NCBI GenBank assembly: GCA_013398955.1 | Contig: VWPU01002101.1 | Location: 62,001 to 126,000 of the forward strand | DNA length: 64,000 nucleotides | From: Callaeas wilsoni | Taxonomy: Eukaryota; Chordata; Aves; Passeriformes; Callaeidae | Reading direction: 5' to 3' | Shown here: positions 38,441-50,771 of the stretch, one piece after another | Layout of the letters: the number at the start of each line of letters is the position of its first letter | Numbering within the stretch: the stretch's first letter is position 1 | The notes under the pieces: model-generated | Database searches by the model: none | Seen by the model: the letters and a program-made list of their open reading frames with translations, nothing else | Told to the model about the DNA's origin: nothing | Program-made: the position numbers and the translations under genes

Positions 38441-40795
38441 TGGGGCTCTGCTGTGGCCATTGGTGACTCTACACCAAATCCACAGGTGGCTTACAGTCGT
38501 GCAGGGAGGAGACATGACCCTGTGCTCCCCACAGCTCAGCCTGAGGGCACAAAACACTCATGTTCCCGTCTCTCCGTATCACTTCTCCTTGGGGAAAGCT
38601 GAGCAGATGCTGGACTGGATGGCCCTGGAGCCACCTTTCAGCCTGAGCAACACTCATGTAGAAGAAACTCTCGTGGCTTTTTCCCTGGATTTAGAGCACA
38701 GCAGTAACTTGCTGAATGTGAGGCTGCAATTAGGGTACATGAGCAACCAGAGCCCAGGCTGGTACTTAGACCTCTAGCGATGGATTTCAGTGCTGCTCAT
38801 GGGGACTGTTGAGCCTTTGAGGAGAGGATCTGTGCTGGGAGGGCTGATTTAAAACTTTTCTTCTATTGCAGTCAAGATCAAATATAATAGGGAACATTTC
38901 TTGCCTAAGGGGCTTGACATTGTCTTGCTAACAACAATATTCCCTGAACACATTTTAACATATTTTTTTTCTTGTTAATTTGAAATTGGTATTTGAAAAT
39001 TTCCTTTAAATGCATTTAGACATCTCCCTGGATGATCAATTGTCTCAATTCATGTAAAGTTCTCATGCGTGAGCATTCTCTATGATGGAAATAAATGAAG
39101 TTTAGTAATAAACTCTAATAAATTCATTACGATCTCACAGCCACAGGTCACCATTGTCAGTTCATATAATGCTTCCCTACTTACTTAAAAGCTGTATTAC
39201 ATGCCATTGCACTTATAATCCCACTTAATATTAGTCCACTTAACAACCTCTCAAACATTTGGGATTGAATTTACAGTCTCTCATCAGTGCCTCTCTGAGG
39301 TTTCTTGGAACATTTCCTCTCTAAATGTTTTTGTGGTCTGAGAAAGGATTATTCTCATTGAAATGTCATAAGCCTTGCTCAACAGCTCACTTATTTCTCC
39401 CCTCCCTATTTTTTATGCCTTTTTGTTTTTTCCTACTAGCTCATTTATTCTGTATTCCATTTAAGCTAAACTCTCTCAATGCAGATGACAGCCTTAGGTG
39501 CTGGTTGTAAATCTTCAGTGCAAATAGCCCTAGATCCTGCATATTACCTGCAGCAATGGGAAACAATAACTTCTGGAGATGTCATTGCCTTTGTAGCCTT
39601 AGCTGCTGTTGTCTTGTAAAATAAGGTTTACATCTCTGCTTTCCACTGATTATTCGTAAAAATACACAGCAGCCTGGATCTGTGTCATCCCAACATCTCT
39701 CCATGACTAATGAGCCCACATTCAGGGGGATCAGGTATGCTGACAGACCCAGGCATGTGTTTCCAGCCCAAAATATATAACCTGTTCTCATCTAGTGTTG
39801 CTAGCTAAGTAAAGTTCAAATGGGCTTTGCTATTAGACAAGCCTCTGGAGCTTGCAAACCACAGTGAACTGGAACTACTGGTTTATGTTGTCACCCTCAG
39901 ATCAGAGGGCTTCTGAATTTTCCAGGTGAGGCATGACATGGGTTTTACCTTTTTGTCATGCTTTCTGCAGGCAGCTTCTACAGGAAATGTCTGACAAAGT
40001 TCCCCCTGTCTGAACAGTTTCCTGGGCAAATACATAACTCCTCACATTTACAGTGATTTTTCTCTCTCTAATGAAGTATGTCAGTATTACATTGTAAAAG
40101 CAGCTACCCATAAACATTACAGCATCATGCTTTTGCAAGGACTTTTGTAGAAAATCCTCATGAACCATGGGTTGGCCAAGAATCTGAATGCAGATCGAGG
40201 ATCTGCTTGCCAGAGCCAAGAAAGGTGGACCAAGCTAACTACTGACCCTGTTTCTAGTCTTCTGCTTACCCTGCCAGCAGCTTTTCCCAAGTAACAGTGC
40301 ACTGGACTGCAGGGGTATAGGCTTCCTGTCTTTTACAGCCCTTGCTGCTGGATCAGCTCCATGGATGGATATGGCTCAGCCTTGCCTAGGCTGCTACCCT
40401 CCAAGACCGGTCTCTTCTTGTCCTATAGCTGACTTTGTCATGGAATAAGGCTTTACTGATAAAATGCTCCAGCTTTCGTGGAAATACAGGAGCACACTGT
40501 ACACGATGTACAGATTGGAAAACAGCTCCTGCCTGGCAGGCTGGCAGAGAACACGAGCACTTCTGTGTGATCGATACTGTCCTGAGTTTTTGCAGCTCTG
40601 CTCAGCAAGGGGCAGCCAGAAAGCTTCCAAAATCACCAGGATAAAGCTTTTCCCAAATAACACTGTTAAGATCAAAACACGTCTTTCTATTCCTATATCT
40701 GTGTAGATTTTTAATCGGGGCTTTTTGGCCGGGGGTGGTTTTCCTCCCTCACTTGATGCTGTAGGCTCCAAGACAGTTTTTTCATATTCCTTGAT

Positions 40796-40840
40796 GAAAT
40801 GAAATGAAATGAAATGAAATGAAATGAAATGAAATGAAAT
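40796..40840. repeat. (GAAAT)9 pentanucleotide microsatellite
   Basis: Nine perfect GAAAT units (ATTTC on minus), preceded by a partial unit (gat). Perfect pentamer arrays of this length are usually polymorphic in number. Confidence 0.97.
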
Positions 40841-43334
40841 GGTGCCTCAACAAGAAAAAACAAAAGGGAAAGAACACCTTTTTCAGCAGAAGGAAACCAG
40901 CCTGATGATTAATCTCTGCCACTAGTACGGCGCAGACACAGCCAGCCAGCCCTTGGTACACGGCCACCCAGCAGCTGCCTGCCAGGCTTTTAACCTGGGA
41001 TTGCCCCTCCAGCCCCGAGGAGACAGCCTGCTGCTGGAGGATAGCAATGGGGAATTAAAGACATTTGCCTCTCAGTTGCTTCTGTAAAACATCTGGGTCT
41101 TTATCTAAGAATTACAATAAAGGAAAATTTGTTTAGGACTTCTAGGAGGTTTGGGGATATGCCTTGCTCTCCCAGCTCCTCTGCATGGGCAACACTCTGG
41201 CAAAGAGGCCAAACATTCTGCTAAGGGTGGAGTAACTCCCAGCCCTCTGCAGCCTGCTCCGGAGAGTGGTCGTGCAGCCCCACCTACCATGCCTGCTCCT
41301 GTGGAGATGCTTCCATTCCCATCTGGCTTGGGCCATTTCCACAAGCAGTAAGCTGGGCTGGAGCTTCTCCAGGGAAGCAAATGGCAGAAGGTGGGCAGAG
41401 ACAACACAGTCTGGCTCTCTAAACTGCTTCTTTTTGGTGGGCAATCTGGATTGTCACACAGAGGGTTGTATCACCTGCAACCTATATATTGATAGAATTG
41501 CACTGGATCAAAAGTTAAACCTTTTCTGTACATTTAAGCGGTAGCATTAGTGATTTTGAAATTTCCTGAAACCTCCTTGCATGCTTTCTTCACATCAGTT
41601 TAAAATAAGTGGATGATGATATAACTGTTATCTCTTTGTTTTGTCTTTATGGATGCTACAGAAGGGATTCTTATCTCATTTGCACTTCATTTTTTTTTTT
41701 TTTTGTTCTTGGTATCATTATGCTGAGGCTTCAAAAAGCTGAGTTGTCTGGAAATTCATATCTCCTCAGAAGAACCATTTGGCTCACCTGCTGATGACAG
41801 AGAGCACAAGTTGGCACACTTTCAAAAGAGAGAGCTTATTTTACGAGCAGCAACTGTGCCTTTCATTCAACCTGGACCAGCAGATAAGAAGCCAAGGGAC
41901 TGTTCAAGAAACAATTTCAAGCAAATTACAATCTAAAATCAGCTTTGAAAGAGCTGTGATGAAAGGCAACTATATTATTTCCTTGAGTTTTTGTCTTGTC
42001 ATTTTCTCCCCTTCTGGTTTTTTTTTTAAAGAGAAAACTAGAATGAAACCAATCTTCATGCAGGTGGAAAGTAGAAAGAATATTGATTCAGTTTCATGTC
42101 TTTCAGATTATTCTTCTCTCTGATTTGTGAGCTCCTAAAAGGACATTTTCCATCACTTTGGTGAGGGGATATGTCCAACATTTGAAATTTGAGTACTTTG
42201 ATTCCTCAGTGATTTCCTTGGCTTAGAAGATTTTTGGGTTTTTTATTACCATATGATATCTGGAATAGGTTTTTGTTTTATCTAGAGAGATTCTTTCATT
42301 CCTTTAATGAAATAAATTTCATTTTTAAGTGAGATCATAATCTTGACTCTCTCACAACTTTAATTCTACTGAATGGAGGACTGTGCCCTGTGGCTACACT
42401 TCTCAGAAGGGAAGAGGTCTCAAGCAGAAAAAGGTACAAAGCAGTAACACTGGATAAAGAGTTCCTGTTTCCTTCCAGCTGGTGATGTTGGAGAAGAAAG
42501 CAGATGTGTTGCATGTGCTGAATGCTGTGCCTTTGTGTGTGTACATGTGCCTTATCTGCTTTATAACATGCCAAAACTTGGAGCAGCGGAAAACTGTACA
42601 AGAGTTTGAAAATTAAGGACTGAGGCAGTAACTGCAGTACACCCAGTGTCTAGGCCATATTGTTCTCCACCAAGAGATGGAATTTGCTTTTGTGCTCTCT
42701 TATTGTAATAAAAGTCCTGAAGAGGGTACATGTGCATGTGGTTCTCCACGTTGTGGTGCTGATTGGGGCCACAGAACCCATCCTGCTTGTGGCCTGCAGG
42801 AGGTTGTGGTGACTCTCCTGCCATGGTGACCATCCTACCATGGTGGACACTTGAATGCATGTTCTAGTGCAGTGACTTTGCCGTGCAGCAGTAGTCCAGG
42901 ACTCAGATGTACTGTCCTAGGGCCACAGACAGGGCACCCTGGTACCCACCTCAGGCTAGTTGCCTGGACTCATCCACTTTCTCCTCATCATCCCATGGAG
43001 CTCAGCATCTCTCACAGCTCTTCTGTTACTGTATTTCGCGTGATGTGCATGCCTGAAATAATGCTATGGCAGCCTAGTGAAGATTGTAATGGAAATATAC
43101 AACATCTATACTGTGTGAGTTGAAGGATCCACCCAGCATCTTGCCTCCAGCTGTGGCCAGAGACAGGTTCTTATGAGAGAGCATAAGAAGCAGGACAGAT
43201 GCAAAGTAGTACCTTCTCAGCTACAGGTTTTTTCAAGGGGCTTCCTAAACCAAAGGTTGCATCCAGACTGTCACATTCCCTCATCACTGGTGAACGTTCA
43301 TTTGTCTCATCCCTTTTTTAATTCATTTATAAGT

Positions 43335-43610
43335 TTAGCCTCTGCAACCTCCATGAGCACTTAGTTTCACAGTTTAATTAGATATTAGGGGAAAAGGCAT
43401 TTCTTTCTCATTGTTTTAATCCTGCTGCTGATAATTGGGGTGCCTTCTAATTCTCGTAGTGGGTGGAAGGTTGAATAACTGTTCCCTGTTTACTTCAGTT
43501 ATCATTATAAACCTCTATTATCTCCCCTCTCAGCTGTCTCTTCTTTTCAGCTGAAGAGTCCAAGTCTAATTAGTCTGTCCTCATTTTTGCAAGGCTGAAA
43601 CCAGCTCAAA
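43335..43610 (-). mobile_element. Ancient CR1/L3-like LINE remnant
   Basis: On plus, this block follows the reverse-complement order of an old amniote CR1-class LINE: agtttcacagtttaatta, then aaaggcatttctttctc, tttaatcctgctgctgat, tggggtgccttctaattctc, gaataactgttccctgttta, cattataaacctctattatc, tcccctctcagctgtctctt, gctgaagagtccaagtctaa and ttagtctgtcctcattt. Both the order and the spacing fit the family's segment around the end of ORF2 and its 3' flank. The sense strand is minus, and every frame is broken. Divergence is high, so this is a relic far older than the bird-type CR1 at 36.5 kb. Edges are approximate. Confidence 0.72.
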
Positions 43611-46600
43611 ATAATTGCCAAGCATGATCTTAGCACACTGTCCAAATCATACCTACAATACTCTGGAGGTTATTTGGCTACTTATAAAACCAATGCATAT
43701 CTTTACAAGGCCTGCTGTGAATGCAAAGAGCATGTCCAGGGTACTCAGAGCAGAAGGATAACACAATAAATTTGTGACATTTTTGTACATAGTGTCACTT
43801 TTGATCAGCTATAAGGTGTAACTGAACGTACTGATAAAGACCATGTGCTTTTATGTACACAGGAAACTTGCAGCTGGCACAGAAATGCCTGAGAAGATGC
43901 CAAGTAAACTGTGCTTCAATTCTGATTTCTGCAGAATGGGAAAAATTAGGATAGACCTTTAACTGGCAAAGTTCAACAGTGTGAGTTCTGTAGTGGTCTG
44001 TTGTTTTCTGACATGGTTAAATCCAGCTGCCAAGAAATGGATTGGGTCATCATGCATTAACAGCAAAGATGTTTTGAGAGTACATAAATATAATTTAAAG
44101 GTGTCAAGATTATATAAAATCATATTAGTAAATGAACCACAGGTACAAGAATGAATGCCTTAGATATGCTCCATTCAAACTAGATGAGTATCAGAACCCA
44201 ACTTGTCTTTAGCCAAATCACATGGAAGGGCGTTCTGTCATTTGATTATATTCTTCTCCATGTTATATGTACTCTTTGCAAAAGAATCTTTTAATGTGCA
44301 CATCCATTACAGTATGTAAAAATGAGACAGACAAAACTTCATCTATATGCACTTTAAAATCAATCTGATTTCACAAACCAAATTAAGAATGAGATTATAC
44401 TGAGTATAAAAGGACTCTGCAAACATGAAGTTCCAAATCTGCTGAAATAATCTGTATAAACTTCAAGTAAAGGGAATTTCTTTTAGATTTCACATGGCAC
44501 TGCAATGTACTGTATATTCAAAATAATCTGAGCAGCCACAGCAGCTCTTTGATCAATAACATGTACAAATTTCTGTGCACAACCTGACAAGAGTCTGATT
44601 TTCTGTTTAGAAGTCACTTTTCCCTCTGACAGTATTTGTCTCCCACCTGCTATACACACAAGGTGCATTTTCACTTCCCATGTGGCTGTCAGGAATCCAC
44701 AAGTTTGGGTTCCTCCAGGCACTGGCAGGGCAGTGGCACTTTGGCCTCCTGGGCTCCTGGTCTCCCTCAGTGTAGACTGCTCCCTTCCAGTTTACACAAA
44801 CTTTAGAAAAACAAACTTTAGAAATCTAGAATACTATTCTAGAAATTTGGGGATTTCTAGAATACTAGAAATACTGGAACTGGAGGAAAACCAGATTTTG
44901 AAACATCTAAATCCTCTAAAAACCTGACCATCTCTTTCTCACTCAGCTCTAATTCTGAGGCATATTTCAAACAGGCATTTTATCATGTGCAGAAATTCAA
45001 TAGCCTTTGTAAACCACAGATTTAAGTTCTGTGATGAGTCCCAAGTTTTCAGATGACATTTAGACTTAGACTATGGGTGCTGTCTGAGCAATGGAGGCAA
45101 GTTCCTGAATGGAAGTGAGGTATCCTGAAAATAAAGACAATACAAGCTGAACATTCAGCTATATAAAGAAAAACAACAGACAAAGATAGCCAAAATAAGC
45201 AAAAATTGAGAAGTACCACTTATAAACTCTGTCAACTAATGAACATCCAGATCTTGCAGATTTAAGTGTGGGAAAATAGGATGTGAAAATGCAGACAGAT
45301 GTGTGAGGAGTGACATTCTGCTGGCTTTGTACTTGTGCCTCACAGGGCTGCCATGCACAGGCAGAAATCAGGCAGTGAGGAGCCGAGTGGCCCAAAAGTG
45401 AGTGCCCTGACTTTGCTCCCAGAGGTGCTCAATCCTGGCCACCTGGAGCAGGAGGCATCTTTCAGGCAGTTTCTCCACACTGAAGATAACACTTGCTGGA
45501 CTTAACCTTGGCTCTCCTGAGGTCGTTCTGCCTTGCCTTATTTGCCCTTCATCATTCTGCACAAATCAAGTGCAGCTTCATCCACCTGAATGTGAATTAT
45601 CTCTCTGGTAGTCAGCAGCACTTGCAAAAATCTTGCCACGGATAGCATCTTTTAAATTGCTTGATATTTTCCACAATTTGAAGATTATTTGTCCAGTGAC
45701 TGCCACCTGCCTCCTCCTTATCCTTTCTCTAGGCTAATAAAAAAACATAGTTATTAATACATTCAAGAAACCTGGTATAGTACTTCCTAGATCTTTGAGA
45801 TATCATGCTAGCCGGTTATGGAAAATCAATTCTCAGACTCTTGAAATGGAAAGAAAACTCCCTGGTGCAGCAAAATCAAACTTCCAAATGTTCCTCCAGC
45901 AACAAACTAAAAATTAATTCAGATTTTGGGACAGAGTGCCACATCACTGTTTTCTTCTTTGCTTTTCTAAAAGTGATGTAACCTCCTCATTTATGTTCAA
46001 GGAACTATAGTAACCTTCTTGTTCTGGAACTGGGATATATTTCAAGGCATACATTTAAGGAAACATAAATCCTGATATCTCATGGGTGGTGGGCTCTTTC
46101 AGTTTCCTTTAGGATTCAGAAGGCAGGCACAGAGGGCACCAGTCCGTCTGAGTAACCTATAGCTGAACACAAAAGCTACATCTTGCAGGTAGCTGAAAAG
46201 AAAAATCCTGAGTTTTCTGAAGTGTGCAGCTACTCAAGGATGACACATGGAAGCAGGTAGAAATGCATTGGTCCTGAGCTTTCATCTGGTCACTCCTTAA
46301 GAGTACAAAATGAATTTGAAGTGCGAACTGGGGAGAGTTTTGCAAACACTGAACATGGGTGTAAATGATTACCTGGGCTGGGTGTTAGCAGCAAACAGAT
46401 ACTGACATGGCAGCAACTTCTTAACTCCTTCTTTCCTTTCTGCTTACCTGGGTATCAAGGAATGAATTGGGATACATCAGTGGCTCACCCCAAGCCCTGT
46501 GGAAGTGTCCTCTCTCTGTTATAAAGCTGGTGACGTCCGCCCTTGATCTCTGTTTTGTTTCTGTTTTCATGTTTGGAGTGTTACAGATGTGTTGCACAGT

Positions 46601-47679
46601 ATAACGACGTGGTGTGTTACGTGCTTTAACTACTGAGTAAAGCAATAAGGAAGGAAAGAATCAGAGCCAAGATAGAAGCAGGAAAAGCATCTGTCAGGGA
46701 GCACAGCCTTAATCTCCAGTGACTTGTGCTTGCATTGACATCAGCCAGCACGAAGTGTATGTTCTTATATGTACCTGTGCGATTCCTGGGTGTTTTTATT
46801 TTATGTCTGTACTGCATTGTTTTCCCAGCAGCAGTGTGCCCTGGGTACATCTGATCCTCTGTCAAGGAGCAGAATGAGAGACAGTGGGGCTGTGTCAGCA
46901 CAGCAGAAGTCATGCTGGGCTGGTGGGATTGTCATCAGCAGCTGCTCACAATGCAGCAGGGCAGCTCTCAGGAGTTCCTGCCGAGCACCAGAAAGATGCC
47001 TCTGATATAATCCCAGGCAAGCAACAAGGTGTATTTTGGCCAGTCTGTAGCTCTTTCAATTACAGATGATTCTGTAATTTTGGAAATAATCTCTCCTCTT
47101 TATTAAAAATCTAAAAACTCAACTGTTCACTAAGTATGCACAAAGGCAGAGAAATGGTGATGTGGAAAACAAAGTGCTGGAACATATAGCTTTGATATAT
47201 GTTTTGTGTGTTAACAATCATGAACATCCATGCTCTGAGAGGCTGGTTTTTCTTGCTGCGCTTAGTGCAGATCTAGTACAAGGAGAAACAGAGTATCTAC
47301 TGATTCACTGATCTGGTGAGTAGTAGATTTTTCAAGCAATATCCCCAAAGAGTAAAAGAAGAAAAGAATGTCAGTTATTGCATGCTAGCGATTCAGTGCA
47401 GAGACACTAGATCCAGCAGACATTCTGTGCTCTGTTCCTTATTTCCAAGAGCTACACACATAGTAGTAGTTTTAAATTCAAACATAGAATTCACTTTCTA
47501 TTTACATTGTTTCAAGCAAGTGTCACAGGATAACTCAGTCACTGGACAGAATCAGTTGTATCTTACTATGAAACGCCAAAAACCTGCTGTGTGCCACAGC
47601 ACAGGTGTGACAGGTGAAACTGGGAAATCAGCCTCATATCCATTTTAAAGGCTCTGTTTAAAGACTCCCAGTCCTGAGC
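43611..47679. other. Unannotated intergenic or intronic DNA, 4 kb
   Basis: No gene was recognised. Open frames reach 110 codons (47316-47648, plus), all without recognisable domains. It contains a palindromic cluster at 44.8 kb (listed separately). Confidence 0.5.
44835..44864. repeat. Perfect 12-bp-arm inverted repeat with two TTCTAGAA cores
   Basis: The arms tattctagaaat (44835-44846) and atttctagaata (44853-44864) are perfectly complementary around a six-base spacer, ttgggg. Each arm carries TTCTAGAA, the TTCnnGAA arrangement recognised by heat shock factors. A direct copy of tctagaatact at 44825 and 44856 shows that part of the array is also repeated in the same orientation. A further ctagaaat and tggaac follow. 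Function is unproven: it may be only a local duplication of an AT-rich palindrome. Confidence 0.9.
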
Positions 47680-48052
47680 CGTGTCACAGACACTGCACAG
47701 CAGTGCTCCTACATGGAGCTTGTGACCCAGCTCTCACAGCTAGGGTTTTTCTGGCTCATGCGGATCACATTGACGTGCGTAAGTGAACTGAGGCATCCTT
47801 ACAGTGCGGCTGAACTGCTGCTTCCATTCCTCATGGTACGCTGGGAAGATAAAGGTCTCTCGTGTAGGTGGGAGTCCCCTGCAGGCAGAGCACATCTACG
47901 CACAGCCCTAAACCCAGCCGGGCAGAAGGGCTGAGGACACCAGCCTTTCTGCTGCCAGCATTCGCAGCAGTGACCACTGCCCAGCAAGCTGAGGGGGGCA
48001 CCGCGCAACTGCCCGGCAGCCTCTCCTTCCCTGCTTTCCCACCTCAGCTCGC
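47680..48052. other. CpG-enriched patch in CpG-poor DNA
   Basis: I count 14 CpG dinucleotides in about 373 bp (for example tgacgtgcgt, accgcgcaac, gcccggcagc). Most neighbouring 373-bp stretches have only a few. The patch is also GC-richer. By a rough estimate the observed/expected CpG ratio is near 0.5, below the usual island threshold, so this is not a classical CpG island. It could be a decayed island, a distal promoter or simply a GC-rich stretch. Frames of 69-89 codons on both strands overlap here and have no recognised domain. Confidence 0.5.
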
Positions 48053-50749
48053 CTCTCCCTGTGTCCAGCTCAGCAAAGACCCATCTTTGGAAGAAAGTGG
48101 AATTGAATCACCAGTTTTTCAAGGGATTTCCCTATGAAAATGTCTTTGTTTAGATAGAGCTGCTCCTTGTGCTCAAAATGTGCAAGCTGAAGAGCAGCAA
48201 GCTCTTTTACGCAGCAAGCTCTGGCTGAGCATTTGCTTTTTCCCTTTGCAGATCCCCCTGGATCTACTCCATTCCATCCTGCTCATTGCACAATTAAGAA
48301 CTAAAATGGGAATGGGATTGTTCAACCCAATACTGAGGCCCCTGTGGATGGGCACTTCATTTCTCTCCTGTTTATTGTAATGGCAAGTCCCCACATTTAT
48401 TCCCCTGGTGCTCTGCTGTGCTGCTCTGGTGAGAAAGTCATTACCCTTTTCAGGGAAAACTCCATGGCATGGAGTTGTCAAAGGCCTGAAGAGTCAAAAA
48501 GCTGTTACTTTTGAAACAAGGAAAAAAAAAAAAAAACCAAAATGGAAAAACAGGTTTTGGAGGCTGCAGCAGTTTTCTCAAGGACAGCTGTAAATGGCAC
48601 TTACTGCATACAAATAAGAGGCAGCAATGATGAAAAGAAAGCAACAAATAAACAAATCAATGATAATGCCAACAAAAAAGTGTTCAGCTGCCAAGAACAT
48701 ACTTTATCTCTCATTAGCATAATTATTGCTTAGAGTTTCAACTCCAAATGCCACAAACAATTAAAAAGTTATGTTATGCTTAAGTATTTTGTCATTTTTT
48801 GGCAAGAAGGCAGGCTTAGGGAGAGGAGGGTATGAATTGCATCGCTGCCTTGTTCTATGAAGTTCTCTCACTCTTTTGAGGAATTACCCTCTTGCCCTGA
48901 TAAGCCAAAGGCAGCCAAACCTGATAGAAGCCAACATGGGCCCCACGCAGCAGAGAGAGCAGAGGGAGCTGCTGCCAAACTGCAGCAGCTTGTAGATTTC
49001 TAAGATGCTGAAAACAGGACCAAGGATTTTCACCAAAGAAAATTTCACACTTATCTTTTTACTCCTAGGGAAAAGCTGGGAGAGGTGAAGAGCTAAGGCC
49101 TGGCCAAGGAAAGCTGTTTAGATTGTTTTTCCTGGATTTTGCTTCAGCTACCTCTTTCCCCAAACCTTACAGTGTATATAGACAGAGCCTAGGCACCCAG
49201 ATGGGCAGTGAGCAGAAGTCAGCTGGGCAGGAAGTAAAAGAGCAAGCAGTTGGGACTCCCTCAAGCCAGAGAAAGGAGAGAGGATGGCATTTCCTAATGC
49301 ACTGCTTTTAACGGTGTATAAAATTGTCACATATCCCTCCAAATGTAGCCTCATGTTTAGGCAGTGAAATCTGCATGAAGACAGTAATTTTTACCAAGCC
49401 TGATCCAATCGATTTAACTAGGAAAACAGTTACTGGCTTTTTGAGAAGCAATGACATTCTTGAGTCTTTATGAACGGATACATTTGAACTGCATATTTCT
49501 GGCTAAATACTGCACTTTCTCGTCTCAAGAACGGTCCATATTGTTTACAAAGTAAATTTAAGGGAGCTTTGCTAGTAGCCTCTCTGGGATTAGAGTCCTG
49601 AAGCTGAGTGAGTCATGTATAATGGATCCACCTCTGAGAAGTCCCATCAATTAAAAACCAGGTGTGCTGCAGGAAAGTGCTCTGACAGCAAATCACCATC
49701 AGAAGAACCTTTCAGAGTCAAGTCCACCCTTGTTTTACTGCAAGGGCCTGCTGGGTCATTACCTTTGGAAATCAATTCTAAAGTGTGACAGATGCTTTCA
49801 GCTTGCAGAGCTATGCATTGTGGCAGGCACCAAATAGCTGCAGTGCTGCTGTGGCTTTTGTGGAGTCTGTTGATAGCTGGTGGCTATAATTAGCAGAGTC
49901 CTTTATGCAACTGTCATGTCCCTGGGAGAAATCAATGCTGCAGCATGGTTTTACCTTCCTTGCCTTACCTAGACTGCTTTAAATTGGAATGCAAACGCAG
50001 CCACAAACTGCAGGCTTTGAACCACATTTTACAGAGCTTCACTGATGTATTACAAAGTTTCAGCCGTATTATGAGGTGGTGCAGAATAAAGCTGTTTGCT
50101 CCTATAATTGCCTGGGGAGACCTCAGAGCTGGGAATCTTTAACAGGTTAGACAGATGTTTAGCAGGTATGACACAGTATCATTTATCCAGCTGGTTGGTT
50201 TAGAAGCCTCCCAGAGGTCCCTGTTTCCCTTATTTTGCAATGATTCTGTACATGTGGGACAATTGGGTTACTTACAAATTGTTTGGCAAACTGGAAGACC
50301 AATAAAGCTTAATTGGGCTCCTGAGTGGATTCCCTTACATCTAATAATATGGCAGGTGTTTACATTTCTTTCAGGAAAAGCACGTACAGAAAATTCTCCT
50401 TCCACAGAGTTTTCTGTTGTTGTAAATCTTACAGGATCAAAATACCTCTGAGACCTCCAAAGTTTTGATTGAAATTGGCTGGTTAGTACAATAGTTATTA
50501 GAAAAGTGCTGACACACCTACCTGGAAGCAAGCACAGAGAGTGATCGTGAGAGCCCTATTACACCATGAAATCAGGCTGAAATGTGAAGCTGATGCAGGA
50601 GCCTTATGAGGCAATTTAACAAATGACCACTTTGTGGGGGAAACAGGAGGGAAAAACAGATTTTGGTGTTACGCTGATTATGGAGTGGATTTTTTAGTGC
50701 ATTGCAGCCATAATTTTGTGATAATCAGGCAATTCAAAGCCATCAGAAG

Positions 50750-50771
50750 AAATGAGAAAATTTTCTCATTT
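50750..50771. repeat. Perfect 22-bp palindrome
   Basis: It is centred between 50760 and 50761 with no spacer: the arm aaatgagaaaa is followed directly by its exact complement. Only AT-rich bases and two G/C pairs per arm are used. It may be a dimeric protein-binding site or chance; by itself it is not diagnostic. Confidence 0.95.

Larger units (their letters stand above)
37006..43334. other. Unannotated intergenic or intronic DNA, 6 kb
   Basis: No gene was recognised. The longest open frame in the window (154 codons, plus, 38313-38777) starts inside a polypyrimidine tract, and its first third is Leu/Ser/Pro/Phe low-complexity sequence. I regard it as noise. Overlapping 66-100-codon frames at 41.1-41.5 kb on both strands mark a GC-richer patch without a recognised motif. 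A 15-T run lies at 41690-41704. Microsatellites are listed separately. Confidence 0.5.

Noticed and set aside
38313..38777. Longest open frame of the window, 154 codons on plus
   Set aside because: It begins in a polypyrimidine tract, its first third is low-complexity Leu/Ser/Phe/Pro, overlapping frames exist on both strands, and the length is within chance expectation.
41105..41544. Overlapping frames up to 100 codons around 41.1-41.5 kb
   Set aside because: Same reason: a GC-rich patch open in several frames, without motif or exon structure.
48522..48536. 15-A run as the tail of a processed pseudogene
   Set aside because: No AATAAA stands just upstream, and no gene-like sequence or flanking direct repeat was found.
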